A stretch of 64,000 bases of DNA from Streptomyces aquilus (GTDB lineage: Bacteria > Actinomycetota > Actinomycetes > Streptomycetales > Streptomycetaceae), in contig NZ_CP034463.1 in NCBI RefSeq assembly GCF_003955715.1, forward strand, positions 8,804,001 through 8,868,000, in the 5' to 3' direction. Below the pieces are notes generated by a model. It was not told where the DNA came from and did no database searches. It saw only the letters and a program-made list of their open reading frames with translations. The first letter of the stretch is position 1, and each line of letters begins with the position of its first letter. Below, in pieces: positions 24,983 to 33,247 of this stretch. The position numbers and the translations under genes were made by a program.

Positions 24983-25738
24983 TTGGTACTACTGCTCCTC
25001 GTGGACCTCGACGCCGATCTCGCCGCCCTCCGCCCGCTCGGCGGCTTCTTCCTACTACGCACGGGTGCGCCGCCGCGTTCAACGCTGCCGACCCTCGCAC
25101 GGGCGTACGACATCCAAAAGTCGGACGTTTACGAAGAATCCGTGACTTTTCGTATCCGCAAGGTGGCCGATTCCCTTCAGGCGCCGGAATTGCGGATCGC
25201 CGCCTCGATCGCCCAGCAGGGCCTCGCCGCCCGCCTGTGGTCCGCGGCCCTCGGCTGCGCCGTGCTCTACGGCCGCGTCCCCGACCTCGACGCCCGGCTG
25301 GTGCGCTGGGACGCCGACGGCAGCGCCCCCGACGACCTGTGGCTCACCGAGGTGCACGCGCTGCCCGGCGACGCCGGAACCCTCGCGGCGGTCGTCCTGG
25401 AAGGGCACCTGGAGCCGCTGACGGCGGCGCTGCGGGCCCGTCACCGCCTCGCCCCCGGCCTGCTGCGCGGCAACGCCGCCTCCGCGCTCGTCGGTGCCGC
25501 CCGCCAGCTGTCGGGCTGGGCGCGCGCGAACGGCCGCACCGAGGTGGCCGCCCGCACCCGGGCCCTCACCACGGAACTCCTCGCCCACCCCCTCCTCGCC
25601 GGCACCGGCACTCTCGCCGGCACCGCCTTCCGGCGCCGCAGCTGCTGCCTCTACTACCGGGTCCCCGGCGGAGGCGTCTGCGGCGACTGTTGCTTCACAC
25701 GACCCCCGCGCTCTTCCCCGCGCGCCGCATCTGGGTGA
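24983..25738 (+). CDS. FhuF-like [2Fe-2S] protein, putative ferric reductase
   Basis: A 251-aa protein ending in SCCLYYRVPGGGVCGDCCF, where C221, C222, C233 and C236 form the CC-x10-C-x2-C cluster ligand set of FhuF-type ferric-siderophore reductases. The rest (RIAASIAQQGLAARLWSAALG, GLLRGNAASALVGAA) matches the helical FhuF C-terminal part; the family often has about 250 residues. The start is uncertain: TTG 24983 follows AGGGG closely, while GTG 25001 is an alternative with poor spacing. No siderophore genes are nearby, so its partner is not evident. Upstream of it, 24774-24982 is a 209-bp divergent intergenic region in which I see no clear element. Confidence 0.82.
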   Translation: MVLLLLVDLDADLAALRPLGGFFLLRTGAPPRSTLPTLARAYDIQKSDVYEESVTFRIRKVADSLQAPELRIAASIAQQGLAARLWSAALGCAVLYGRVPDLDARLVRWDADGSAPDDLWLTEVHALPGDAGTLAAVVLEGHLEPLTAALRARHRLAPGLLRGNAASALVGAARQLSGWARANGRTEVAARTRALTTELLAHPLLAGTGTLAGTAFRRRSCCLYYRVPGGGVCGDCCFTRPPRSSPRAASG

Positions 25739-25778
25739 CCATGAAGGGCAACCAGGCGCTGAGAACAGGGGGTTCCGG

Positions 25779-26930
25779 GTGCGAGTGGGACTGCTGACCC
25801 GGGAGTACCCGCCGGACGTGTACGGCGGCGCGGGCGTCCATGTCGAGTTCCTCGCCCGGGAGTTGGCCGCCCTGGCCGACGTCGAGGTGCACTGCTGGGG
25901 CGAGGGCCGCGGAGTGGGCGTGCTGCGCCACCGCCCCTGGTCCGTGCTCGACACCGCCAACGACGCGCTGCGCACCTTCTCGGTGGACCTCGCGATGACC
26001 GCGGGCCTCGAAGGCCGCGAACTCGTCCACTCCCACACCTGGTACGCCAACCTCGCCGGCCACCTCGGCAAGCTCCTGTACGGCATCCCGCATGTGATGA
26101 CCGCCCACTCCCTGGAGCCGCTGCGCCCCTGGAAGGCGGAGCAACTCGGCGGCGGATACGCCCTGTCGAGCTGGGCGGAGCGCACCGCGATCGAGTCCGC
26201 CGACGCGGTGATCGCGGTCTCCGGAGCCATGCGCGAGGACATCCTCGCCTGCTACCCGGCCCTCGACCCGGCCCGGGTGCACATCGTGCACAACGGCATC
26301 GACACCACCCTCTACCGCCCCGACCACGGCACCGATGCCCTCACCCGCATCGGCCTCGACCGCGACCGGCCCTTCGTGCTGTTCGTCGGCCGCATCACCC
26401 GCCAGAAGGGCGTGCCCCATCTGCTGCGCGCGGTGCGCGACATCGACCCCGCCGCACAGGTCGTGCTGTGCGCCGGAGCGCCGGACACCCCGGAGATCGA
26501 CCGTGAATTCCGGGAGCTGTACGAGGAGTTGAGCCGGGTCCGCGAGGGCGTGCACTGGATCCCGCAGATGCTGCCCCGCCCCGACGTGATCCAACTGCTC
26601 ACCCACGCGGCCGTGTTCGTCTGTCCCTCGGTGTACGAACCCCTCGGCATCGTCAACCTCGAAGCCATGGCGTGCGGAACTCCCGTGGTGGCCTCGCGGA
26701 TCGGCGGCATCCCGGAGGTCGTCGACGACGGCAAGACCGGGCTGCTCGTCCCGGTGGACGACGACTTCGAGCCCGCCCTCGCCCGCGCGCTGGACGCGGT
26801 CCTCGGTGATCCGGAGGGCGCCCGGCGGATGGGCGAGGCCGGACGGGAGCGCGCGGTGGGGGAGTTCGGCTGGGACGCGGTCGCCCGGCGGACGGTGCGG
26901 CTCTACGAGGAGATCCTCAAACAGGCGTAG
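25779..26930 (+). CDS. glgA: Actinobacterial GlgA-type glycosyltransferase (GT4)
   Basis: A 383-aa GT4 enzyme. [23 protein letters not shown] at the N-terminus and [21 protein letters not shown] near 285-305 (the E-x7-E donor-site motif) identify the actinobacterial glycogen synthase/maltose-1-phosphate synthase type (GlgM-like), which uses ADP-glucose. GTG 25779 has AGGGGG seven bases ahead. It precedes glgC by 53 bases, so ADP-glucose production and use are adjacent. Whether the product is glycogen or maltose 1-phosphate for GlgE is not decided by sequence alone. Confidence 0.92.
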   Translation: MRVGLLTREYPPDVYGGAGVHVEFLARELAALADVEVHCWGEGRGVGVLRHRPWSVLDTANDALRTFSVDLAMTAGLEGRELVHSHTWYANLAGHLGKLLYGIPHVMTAHSLEPLRPWKAEQLGGGYALSSWAERTAIESADAVIAVSGAMREDILACYPALDPARVHIVHNGIDTTLYRPDHGTDALTRIGLDRDRPFVLFVGRITRQKGVPHLLRAVRDIDPAAQVVLCAGAPDTPEIDREFRELYEELSRVREGVHWIPQMLPRPDVIQLLTHAAVFVCPSVYEPLGIVNLEAMACGTPVVASRIGGIPEVVDDGKTGLLVPVDDDFEPALARALDAVLGDPEGARRMGEAGRERAVGEFGWDAVARRTVRLYEEILKQA

Positions 26931-26983
26931 TGCGCCCCGGGCAGGGGCAGGCATGGGTCACAACCAGGGTGAGGGGAGCGACC

Positions 26984-28204
26984 ATGCGTCGTGGTGGACC
27001 TTCGGTGCTCGGGATCGTACTGGCGGGCGGAGAGGGCAAGCGCCTGATGCCCCTGACCGGTGACCGCGCGAAACCCGCGGTCACCTTCGGCGGAACGTAT
27101 CGCCTGGTGGACTTCGTCCTGTCCAACCTCGTCAACGGGGACATCCTGCGCATCTGCGTGCTGACGCAGTACAAGTCGCACTCGCTCGACCGGCACATCA
27201 CCACGACCTGGCGGATGTCCAGCCTGCTCGGCAACTACGTCACCCCCGTCCCGGCCCAGCAGCGGCTCGGCCCCCGCTGGTACCTGGGCAGCGCGGACGC
27301 GATCCTGCAATCCCTCAACCTCGTCTACGACGAACGGCCCGAGTACGTGGCGGTGTTCGGCGCCGACCACGTCTACCGCATGGACCCGCGCCAGATGCTC
27401 ACCCAGCACATCGAGGGCGGCGCGGGCGTGACGGTGGCCGGCATCCGCGTCCCGCGCTCGGAGTCCTCGCAGTTCGGGGTGATCACCCCCGGCTCGGACG
27501 GGCTCACGGTGGACCGCTTCCTGGAGAAGCCCGCCGACCCGCCCGGTCTCGCCGACGACCCGGAGTGCGTGTTCGCCTCCATGGGCAACTACATCTTCAC
27601 CACCAAGGCCCTGATAGAGGCCCTCCAGCGGGACGCCGAGGACGAGCACTCGGTGCACGACATGGGTGGCTCGATCCTGCCCCAGCTCACCGAGCGCGGC
27701 GAGGCCCAGCTGTACGACTTCAGCGCCAACCACGTCCCCGGCGAGACCAACCGCGACCGCGGCTACTGGCGGGACGTCGGCACCCTGGACGCGTACTACG
27801 ACGCCCACATGGACCTCATCGCCGAGCGCCCCGCCTTCAACCTCTACAACCGGCAGTGGCCCATCTACACCCACTCCGGCCAGCTGTCCCCGGCCCGCTT
27901 CAACGCCGGCGGCATGGCGAGCGAGTCCATCATCAGCGCGGGCTGCCTCATCCGGGGGCAGGTCACCCGGTCGGTGCTGTCGCCCGGGGTGGTGGTCGAC
28001 CCGGGGGCGGTCGTACAGGGGTCGGTGCTGCACGACAACGTCAAGATCGGTCGGGGCGCGGTGGTGCGGGGCGCGGTCCTCGACAAGAACGTGGAGGTGC
28101 CGCCGGGCGCCACGATCGGGGTGAACCCGGAGCGGGACGCCGAGCTCTACACGGTCTCCAAGGGCGGGGTGATCGCACTCGGGAAGGGCCAGCGGGTGTC
28201 CTGA
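26984..28204 (+). CDS. glgC: Glucose-1-phosphate adenylyltransferase
   Basis: A 406-aa enzyme making ADP-glucose from ATP and glucose 1-phosphate. The nucleotide motif [24 protein letters not shown], the [14 protein letters not shown] block and [11 protein letters not shown] are conserved, as is [11 protein letters not shown]; a left-handed beta-helix (hexapeptide repeats from about 300) ends the protein. I use ATG 26984, with GGGGAG upstream; the frame extends to 26930 but only into the glgA stop region. It should be allosterically regulated as in other GlgC proteins. Confidence 0.96.
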   Translation: MRRGGPSVLGIVLAGGEGKRLMPLTGDRAKPAVTFGGTYRLVDFVLSNLVNGDILRICVLTQYKSHSLDRHITTTWRMSSLLGNYVTPVPAQQRLGPRWYLGSADAILQSLNLVYDERPEYVAVFGADHVYRMDPRQMLTQHIEGGAGVTVAGIRVPRSESSQFGVITPGSDGLTVDRFLEKPADPPGLADDPECVFASMGNYIFTTKALIEALQRDAEDEHSVHDMGGSILPQLTERGEAQLYDFSANHVPGETNRDRGYWRDVGTLDAYYDAHMDLIAERPAFNLYNRQWPIYTHSGQLSPARFNAGGMASESIISAGCLIRGQVTRSVLSPGVVVDPGAVVQGSVLHDNVKIGRGAVVRGAVLDKNVEVPPGATIGVNPERDAELYTVSKGGVIALGKGQRVS

Positions 28205-28352
28205 GCTCGGCATCCGGTGCGCCTGTGAACCCTGGGGCGCGGAGGGCCGGACTTAATCTGCTGTTAACTGTGCGTAGCTTGATCGTACTTGACCGTAATC
28301 GCCCGAGGGCGGTTGACTGCTTGCTCACCCGTCGTCGACGCGAGGCAAGCCA

Positions 28353-29672
28353 TTGACTTCAGATCTGCTCGCCCCTCTCGACCTGGCGTTCTGGAACATC
28401 GAGTCCGCCGAGCACCCCATGCACCTGGGTGCCCTCGGCGTCTTCTCGGCGCACTCGCCCACCGCGGGCGCCCACGCGGCCGACCTGCTCGCGGCCCGGG
28501 CCGTCGCGGTGCCCGGCCTGCGGATGCGCATCCGGGACGTCTGGCAGCCGCTGTCCTTCGGAGGGGCGACGCGCGAGCCCGCCCCCGACTTCGACCCCCT
28601 GGACCACGTCCGGCTGCACGCGCCCACCGCCGACTTCCACGCCGACGCCGGCCGGCTCATGGAACGCCCGCTGGAACGCGGCCGGCCGCCGTGGGAGGCG
28701 CATGTCCTGCCGGGGGAGGACGGCGCCTCCTTCGCCGTGCTCTTCAAGTTCCACCACGCCCTGGCCGACGGTCTGCGCGCCCTGACGCTGGCCGCGGCGA
28801 TCCTGGACCCGATGGACCTGCCGGCCCGCAAGCCGCGCCCCGAGGAGCCGTCGAAGGGTTTCCTCCCGGATGTGCGCAAGCTGCCCGGGCTGGTCCGCGG
28901 CGCCGTCTCCGACGTCGGCCGGGCCCTCGACATCGGGGCGTCCGTCGCGCTCTCCACGGTCGGCGTGCGCTCCTCGGCGGCCCTCACCGCCGAGCCGAGC
29001 GGCACCCGTCGCACCGCCGGCGTGGTCATCGACCTCGACGACGTGCACCGCGTCCGCAAGATCCGGGGAGGCACCGTCAACGACGTCCTCATCGCCGTCG
29101 TCGCGGGCGCCCTGCGGCGCTGGCTCGACGAGCGCGGCGACGGCAGCGACGGCGTCGCGCCCCGCGCCCTCATCCCCGTCTCCAAGCGCCGCCCGCGCAC
29201 CGCACACCCGCAGGGCAACCGGCTCTCCGGCTACCTGGTGAGGCTCCCGGTCGACGACCCCGACCCGCTCGCCCGGCTGGACACGGTCCGCACGGCCATG
29301 GACCGCAAGAAGGACGCCGGGCCCAACCGGGGCGCCGGTGCCGTCGCCCTGCTCGCCGACCACGTCCCCGCGCTCGGCCACCGGCTCGGCGGACCCCTGG
29401 TCAGCCAGGCCGCCCGGCTCTGGTTCGACATCCTCGTCACCAGCGTGCCGCTGCCCAGCCTCGGCCTTAAGCTCGGCGGCAACCCGGTCACCCAGGTCTT
29501 CCCGTTCGCCCCGCTGGCCCGCGGCCAGTCCCTGGCGATCGCCGTCTCCACGTACCGCGGCCATGTCCACTACGGCCTGGTCGCCGACGCGGAAGCCGTA
29601 CCGGATCTGGACCTGCTGGCCAGGGCTCTCACCGAGGAGGTGGAGACGCTCATCACCGCCTGCGAGGGTTGA
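28353..29672 (+). CDS. Wax ester synthase / diacylglycerol acyltransferase (WS/DGAT)
   Basis: A 439-aa acyltransferase that esterifies acyl-CoA to diacylglycerol or fatty alcohol for storage lipid. The catalytic motif HHALADG (134-140) is intact, with the family opening LDLAFWNIESAEHPMHLGALGVF and the later blocks GGTVNDVLIAVVAGALRRWL and NRLSGYLVRLP. The start is TTG 28353, supported by GAGGCAAG upstream and by the family N-terminus. The 148-bp region ahead (28205-28352) is relatively AT-rich and probably holds the promoter; I cannot fix the boxes. Confidence 0.92.
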   Translation: MTSDLLAPLDLAFWNIESAEHPMHLGALGVFSAHSPTAGAHAADLLAARAVAVPGLRMRIRDVWQPLSFGGATREPAPDFDPLDHVRLHAPTADFHADAGRLMERPLERGRPPWEAHVLPGEDGASFAVLFKFHHALADGLRALTLAAAILDPMDLPARKPRPEEPSKGFLPDVRKLPGLVRGAVSDVGRALDIGASVALSTVGVRSSAALTAEPSGTRRTAGVVIDLDDVHRVRKIRGGTVNDVLIAVVAGALRRWLDERGDGSDGVAPRALIPVSKRRPRTAHPQGNRLSGYLVRLPVDDPDPLARLDTVRTAMDRKKDAGPNRGAGAVALLADHVPALGHRLGGPLVSQAARLWFDILVTSVPLPSLGLKLGGNPVTQVFPFAPLARGQSLAIAVSTYRGHVHYGLVADAEAVPDLDLLARALTEEVETLITACEG

Positions 29673-29684
29673 CCCTCACGTTTT

Positions 29685-29714
29685 TTGGAGGACCGGCCCG
29701 GCGCTCCGTAGAAT
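29685..29714 (+). promoter_or_regulatory. Candidate promoter of the zinc-ribbon SDR gene
   Basis: TTGGAG (29685-29690) and TAGAAT (29709-29714) are separated by 18 bases, 63 bases before the ATG at 29777. It starts only 12 bases after the acyltransferase stop, in a T-rich patch. Confidence 0.4.
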
Positions 29715-29776
29715 TCCCCGTTCGAAAGCGGACGCGGTCGGAGCGCCGCACGGGGCAGCAGGGAAACGGCAGCGCG

Positions 29777-31282
29777 ATGACGGTGACAGAGGACGGCTCG
29801 GCGATCACGGACGAGGCCGTGGACGAGGTCGTGTACGGCCCCGGGATCGACCCCGAGCGGCTGGCCGTCTGCCTCAGCGTGCTCGACGAGCTCGACAAGC
29901 TGGAGGTCGACCACCCCGACGCGATCGCCGTGCGCCGGGCCACCGCCGGCATCTACCGCACGGTCAAGCAGCGCCGCCGCCAGGAGCGCCGGGCCGCCAA
30001 GACCGCCCACGACAAGGCGGTCACCGAGGCCACCGCGACCGGCTCGGCCCAGCGCATCGACGACGAGACCGAAGGCATCCTGCCGTCGTCCGTCACCGAG
30101 GCCGGCAGGATCGCCGGGATACTCCAGCGCCCCCGCTCCTGCTACACCTGCAAGACCCGGTACGTGGAAGTCGACTACTTCTACCACCAGCTCTGTCCGG
30201 ACTGCGCCGCGCTGAACCGCGCCAAGCGCGACGTCCGCGCCGACCTCACCGGCAAGCGTGCCCTGCTCACCGGCGGCCGCGCCAAGATCGGCATGTACAT
30301 CGCGCTCAGGCTGCTGCGCGACGGCGCCCACACCACCATCACCACACGCTTCCCCAAGGACGCCATCCGCCGCTTCAAGGCCATGGACGACTCCGGGGAC
30401 TGGATGCACCGCCTTGAGGTCGTCGGCATCGACCTGCGCGACCCGGCCCAGGCCGTCGCCCTCGCCGACCAGGTCGCCGAGGCCGGCCCGCTCGACATCC
30501 TGGTCAACAACGCGACCCAGACCGTACGGCGCCTGCCCTCGGCGTACGCCGCCCTGGTCGAGGGCGAGAGCGCCCCGCTGCCCGCCGGTGAGCTGCCCGC
30601 CCACCACGTCATCGGCGCCTTCGGCTCCGGCGCCGTCGACGGCCTCGCCTCGCTGCCCGCCGGGATCTCCGGCCTCGACGCCCAGCAGGTCGCCGACCTC
30701 GCGCTCGTCGCGGGCAACGCGAGCGTCGCCAGGCACCTCGACGGCACCGCCATCGACGCGGGCGGCCTCGTCCCCGACGTCGTCGACACCAACACCTGGG
30801 TGCAGACCATCGAGCAGATCTCCCCGGTGGAGCTGCTGGAGACCCAGCTGTGCAACTACACGGCGCCGTTCATCCTGATCAGCAAGCTCCGCCCGAGCAT
30901 GGCCGAGGCCGCGAAGAAGGCGGCGAGCGGACGGGCCTACGTCGTGAACGTCTCCGCGATGGAGGGCGTCTTCGGCCGCGGCTACAAGGGCGCGGGCCAC
31001 CCCAACACCAACGCCGCCAAGGCCGCCATGAACATGGTCACGCGGACCAGCGGCCAGGAGATGTTCCAGACCGACGGCATCCTCATGACGTCCGTCGACA
31101 CCGGCTGGATCACCGACGAGCGCCCCCACTTCGACAAGCTGCGCCTCGCCGAGGAGGGCTTCCACGCCCCGCTGGACCTGGTGGACGGCGCGGCGCGGGT
31201 CTACGATCCGATCGTGCGCGGTGAACAGGGCGAGGACCTGTACGGCGTCTTCCTCAAGGACTACGCGCCCGGGAAGTGGTGA
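29777..31282 (+). CDS. Atypical SDR protein with N-terminal zinc ribbon
   Basis: A 501-aa protein. Residues 1-110 are helical and charged. C122/C125 and C140/C143 (CYTCK and CPDCA) form a zinc ribbon. From 155 on there is a Rossmann fold: LLTGGRAKIGMYIALRLL is a variant of TGxxxGxG, and DILVNNATQT is the SDR NNA motif. The usual YxxxK is altered: the lysine is K415 in NTNAAK, with Thr411 where the catalytic Tyr should be, preceded by VVNVSAMEGVFG. ATG 29777 is chosen over upstream codons because the residues before it are arginine-rich read-through; AGGGAAA lies 13 bases before. Reaction unknown; the altered motif suggests a different chemistry or a non-catalytic role. Confidence 0.88.
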   Translation: MTVTEDGSAITDEAVDEVVYGPGIDPERLAVCLSVLDELDKLEVDHPDAIAVRRATAGIYRTVKQRRRQERRAAKTAHDKAVTEATATGSAQRIDDETEGILPSSVTEAGRIAGILQRPRSCYTCKTRYVEVDYFYHQLCPDCAALNRAKRDVRADLTGKRALLTGGRAKIGMYIALRLLRDGAHTTITTRFPKDAIRRFKAMDDSGDWMHRLEVVGIDLRDPAQAVALADQVAEAGPLDILVNNATQTVRRLPSAYAALVEGESAPLPAGELPAHHVIGAFGSGAVDGLASLPAGISGLDAQQVADLALVAGNASVARHLDGTAIDAGGLVPDVVDTNTWVQTIEQISPVELLETQLCNYTAPFILISKLRPSMAEAAKKAASGRAYVVNVSAMEGVFGRGYKGAGHPNTNAAKAAMNMVTRTSGQEMFQTDGILMTSVDTGWITDERPHFDKLRLAEEGFHAPLDLVDGAARVYDPIVRGEQGEDLYGVFLKDYAPGKW

Positions 31283-31357
31283 CGCGCCGGCCGTGACGTG
31301 TCACGTGGCGCCCGAAGGGAACCCGGACCCTGGTGACCACCGCGCCAGGAGTGAGTC

Positions 31358-31588
31358 ATGGCCAGTCCGCACCACATCGATCCGCGCGCTCTCGGTGACC
31401 CGCGCAACCACTACCTCACCGACGAGCAGTTCTACGCGAGCGACCGCCCGGCGCATCCCGTCCTCCCTGAGGACCGGCCCCGCGGCGGCGCCCACGATCC
31501 TTACAAACACCCCTGGACCTGGGGCACGATCGCGCTCGTCGCGTTCATCGTGCTGATCGTCCTCATGGGGATCGCGCTCTTCCCGTAA
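31358..31588 (+). CDS. Small single-pass membrane protein
   Basis: A 76-aa protein with a polar first half (DPRALGDPRNHYLTDEQFYASD) and one membrane helix at about residues 55-75 (TIALVAFIVLIVLMGIALF) ending at the C-terminus. CAGGAG lies seven bases before the ATG. It resembles small uncharacterised Streptomyces membrane proteins; no function known. Confidence 0.82.
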   Translation: MASPHHIDPRALGDPRNHYLTDEQFYASDRPAHPVLPEDRPRGGAHDPYKHPWTWGTIALVAFIVLIVLMGIALFP

Positions 31589-31597
31589 AGAGCCTGT

Positions 31598-32401
31598 TCA
31601 GGGCTGCGGCGGCGGGTACGACCGCAGCCGGTCGTGGACGGCGTACCCGCCCGGGTGCGCCGCCCTGACCCGCGTCCCGCCGTCCACCAGCAGATCCGCA
31701 CCGGTGATCCACTCGGCCGCGTCGGAGGCCAGCCACACGACGGCCCGCGCCACGTCCGCCGGCTCCCCGATCCGGCCGAGCGGCAGCCCCGCGGCGACCT
31801 CCGCCTCGCCCGGCTCCCATAGGAAACGGGCCATCTCGGTGCGGACGAGTCCGGGCGAGACGGAGTTGACGCGGACGCGCGGGGACAGCTCCCCGGCGAG
31901 CTGCCGCGTCAGGTGGAGGAGCGCCGCCTTGCTGGTGCCGTAGGCGCCGACGTTCGGCCCGACATGGGTGGCACCCTCCGTGCAGACGTTGATCACCGAG
32001 CCGCCGTGCTCCCGCATCCACGCCCGCCACGCGTACTGCACCAGCCGCAGCGGTGCCTCGATGTTGACGGTGAACGCCGTGCGCCAGGCGTCCGGGTCGG
32101 CGTCCATCAGCGGGCCGTACGGCTGGTTGGTCGCCGCGTTGTTGACGACGACGTCGATCCGTCCGAACGCGCGCAGGGCGAGGTCGGTCACCTCCGACAG
32201 ATGAGCGGGGTCGGCCACACTGCCCGCCACCCCGACGCCGCCCAGCTCGGCGGCGGTCCGCCGGACGTCCGCCGCGTCCCGCGCCGTCACACAGACCAGC
32301 GCCCCGGCGTCGGCCAGCTGCCGGGCTACTTCGCGCCCGATCCCACGCGTCCCACCGGTGACGACGGCGGCCTTCCCGTCCAGTCCGTACGACGACGTCA
32401 T
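31598..32401 (-). CDS. Classical SDR oxidoreductase (FabG-like)
   Basis: A 267-aa short-chain dehydrogenase. TGGTRGIGREVARQL is the cofactor glycine motif, DVVVNNAATN the NNAG block, YGTSK the catalytic Tyr/Lys pair, and SVSPGLVRTEM the substrate loop; the usual Ser before Tyr is a Cys/Thr (INVCTEGA), so its catalytic triad is slightly unusual. Length and order match sugar and 3-ketoacyl reductases, but the substrate cannot be assigned. It converges on the small membrane protein gene nine bases away. Confidence 0.9.
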   Translation of the reverse strand: MTSSYGLDGKAAVVTGGTRGIGREVARQLADAGALVCVTARDAADVRRTAAELGGVGVAGSVADPAHLSEVTDLALRAFGRIDVVVNNAATNQPYGPLMDADPDAWRTAFTVNIEAPLRLVQYAWRAWMREHGGSVINVCTEGATHVGPNVGAYGTSKAALLHLTRQLAGELSPRVRVNSVSPGLVRTEMARFLWEPGEAEVAAGLPLGRIGEPADVARAVVWLASDAAEWITGADLLVDGGTRVRAAHPGGYAVHDRLRSYPPPQP

Positions 32402-32785
32402 CGGCGTACCGTCTCATGACGGACCGTCAGTCGACAGGGATGTAGGCCGAACGGGTGAGCTTGCCGACAGGGCATATCGGGGTAAATGCCTGCATAAAGG
32501 AACCAATGAACACAGGGGACTTGTAATGGTTACCCCTTGTTTTCAGCCCCATCGAGCGGCGCTCCGCTCATTTGGTTAATCTGTAGCGGACGGACAGCAG
32601 TACGGGGTCCCACCCACACCCACGGTCCGTCCTGGGGCAAGCCGGTCACCACGGCCTGCACTCACCAGAGTTACCGGCGCCACCGCGTCCGAACTGATTT
32701 GACTCAGACCCGAGCGGGCGTCCGGCGCCAGGCCGCATCCTGGCTGGTACGCCCCGAGGGTGACCCGACACATAAGGAGTGCGCG
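32402..32785. other. 384-bp intergenic region, AT-richer than surroundings
   Basis: This stretch lies between the divergent SDR gene and the 57-aa gene. It contains AT-rich patches (for example TTTGGTTAATCTGTAG around 32570) that must hold the promoters of both genes. I see no tRNA, riboswitch or ORF with a good ribosome site in it. Confidence 0.5.
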
Positions 32786-32959
32786 GTGACACCGGAGAAG
32801 ACGAATCGCGAGCAACGCCCCAAGGAACGTCCCGAGCGCGCCGGCCGCAGGCCCGGCCAGCTCGGCAGCCTCGACGTGTGGGCGCGGTCCGCCCCCATCC
32901 GCCTCGCGGGCTACGAAGACGACCTGGCCGAGCCCCACATCCTGCCCAGCGTGGACTGA
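32786..32959 (+). CDS. 57-aa orphan small protein with conserved-looking acidic tail
   Basis: GTG 32786 has a strong AAGGAG site eight bases ahead. The first 27 residues are basic (TPEKTNREQRPKERPER), then LGSLDVWARSAPIRLAGYEDD and a hydrophobic-acidic end AEPHILPSVD. There is no signal or membrane segment. A basic leader followed by a different C-terminal half recalls precursor peptides, but no modification enzyme is adjacent, so that is speculation. Two strong hairpins follow, marking it as an independent transcript. Confidence 0.7.
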   Translation: MTPEKTNREQRPKERPERAGRRPGQLGSLDVWARSAPIRLAGYEDDLAEPHILPSVD

Positions 32960-32987
32960 CGCGGTCGGTCCCCTTCGCGATCGCCGA

Positions 32988-33020
32988 CGGCATGGGCGTG
33001 CGACCCGCACGCCCATGCCG
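32988..33020 (+). terminator. Strong hairpin terminator after the 57-aa gene
   Basis: CGGCATGGGCGTGCG and CGCACGCCCATGCCG form a perfect 15-bp stem with a 3-base loop (ACC), 28 bases after the stop. No U-tract follows. Confidence 0.8.
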
Positions 33021-33030
33021 CTCAGAGGAA

Positions 33031-33053
33031 CCGCGGCCGGTCACCGGCCGCGG
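33031..33053 (+). terminator. Second hairpin, tandem terminator
   Basis: CCGCGGCCGG-TCA-CCGGCCGCGG is a perfect 10-bp GC stem ten bases after the first hairpin. Two hairpins in a row suggest a tandem terminator or a protected 3' end. Confidence 0.7.
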
Positions 33054-33083
33054 ACGCGGCACAGGGCGCCGTAGCCGGCGCCG

Positions 33084-33164
33084 ATGTCACCGCCACTGAC
33101 CGAGACCGACGTGGCCGACGCCGAACGGGAACCGGGCGTCGCCTTTCCGGCCGAGTACCGCGCG
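33084..33164 (+). pseudogene. SMI1/KNR4-domain remnant
   Basis: The frame from ATG 33084 reads PPLTETDVADAEREPGVAFPAEYRA, closely resembling the start of SMI1/KNR4 (SUKH) proteins (LTEADVAAAEAELGVRLPAEYRA pattern). Homology ends abruptly after EYRA at 33164, three bases before an inverted repeat, and what follows is unrelated cysteine- and arginine-rich read-through. SUKH proteins are often immunity partners of toxins, but only about 27 codons survive here. Confidence 0.65.
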
Positions 33165-33167
33165 CCC

Positions 33168-33247
33168 AGGGCCTGTTGCGACGGTGGCGCCTGCCGCGCG
33201 ACGCGACACCGTTGCTTTCCCGCGACCTGCTCCGCCGGACAGGCCCT
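33168..33247. repeat. 80-bp segment bounded by 9-bp inverted repeats
   Basis: AGGGCCTGT (33168-33176) and ACAGGCCCT (33239-33247) are perfect inverted ends. The left end coincides with the break in the SMI1/KNR4 frame and the right end overlaps the amidase stop codon. This looks like a miniature transposable element or the scar of one; the interior shows only slight inverted similarity. Confidence 0.5.

Noticed and set aside
24856..25797. 313-codon frame over the FhuF-like gene
   Set aside because: Arg/Pro-rich shadow; the overlapping frame has the CC-x10-C-x2-C cluster motif.
32402..32785. tRNA or small RNA gene in the AT-rich gap
   Set aside because: No cloverleaf, no GTTCGA-type T-loop and no terminator hairpin within it.
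32786..32959. Lasso or lanthipeptide precursor
   Set aside because: No cyclase, protease or dehydratase gene nearby and no Cys/Ser/Thr-rich core; left as an orphan small protein.
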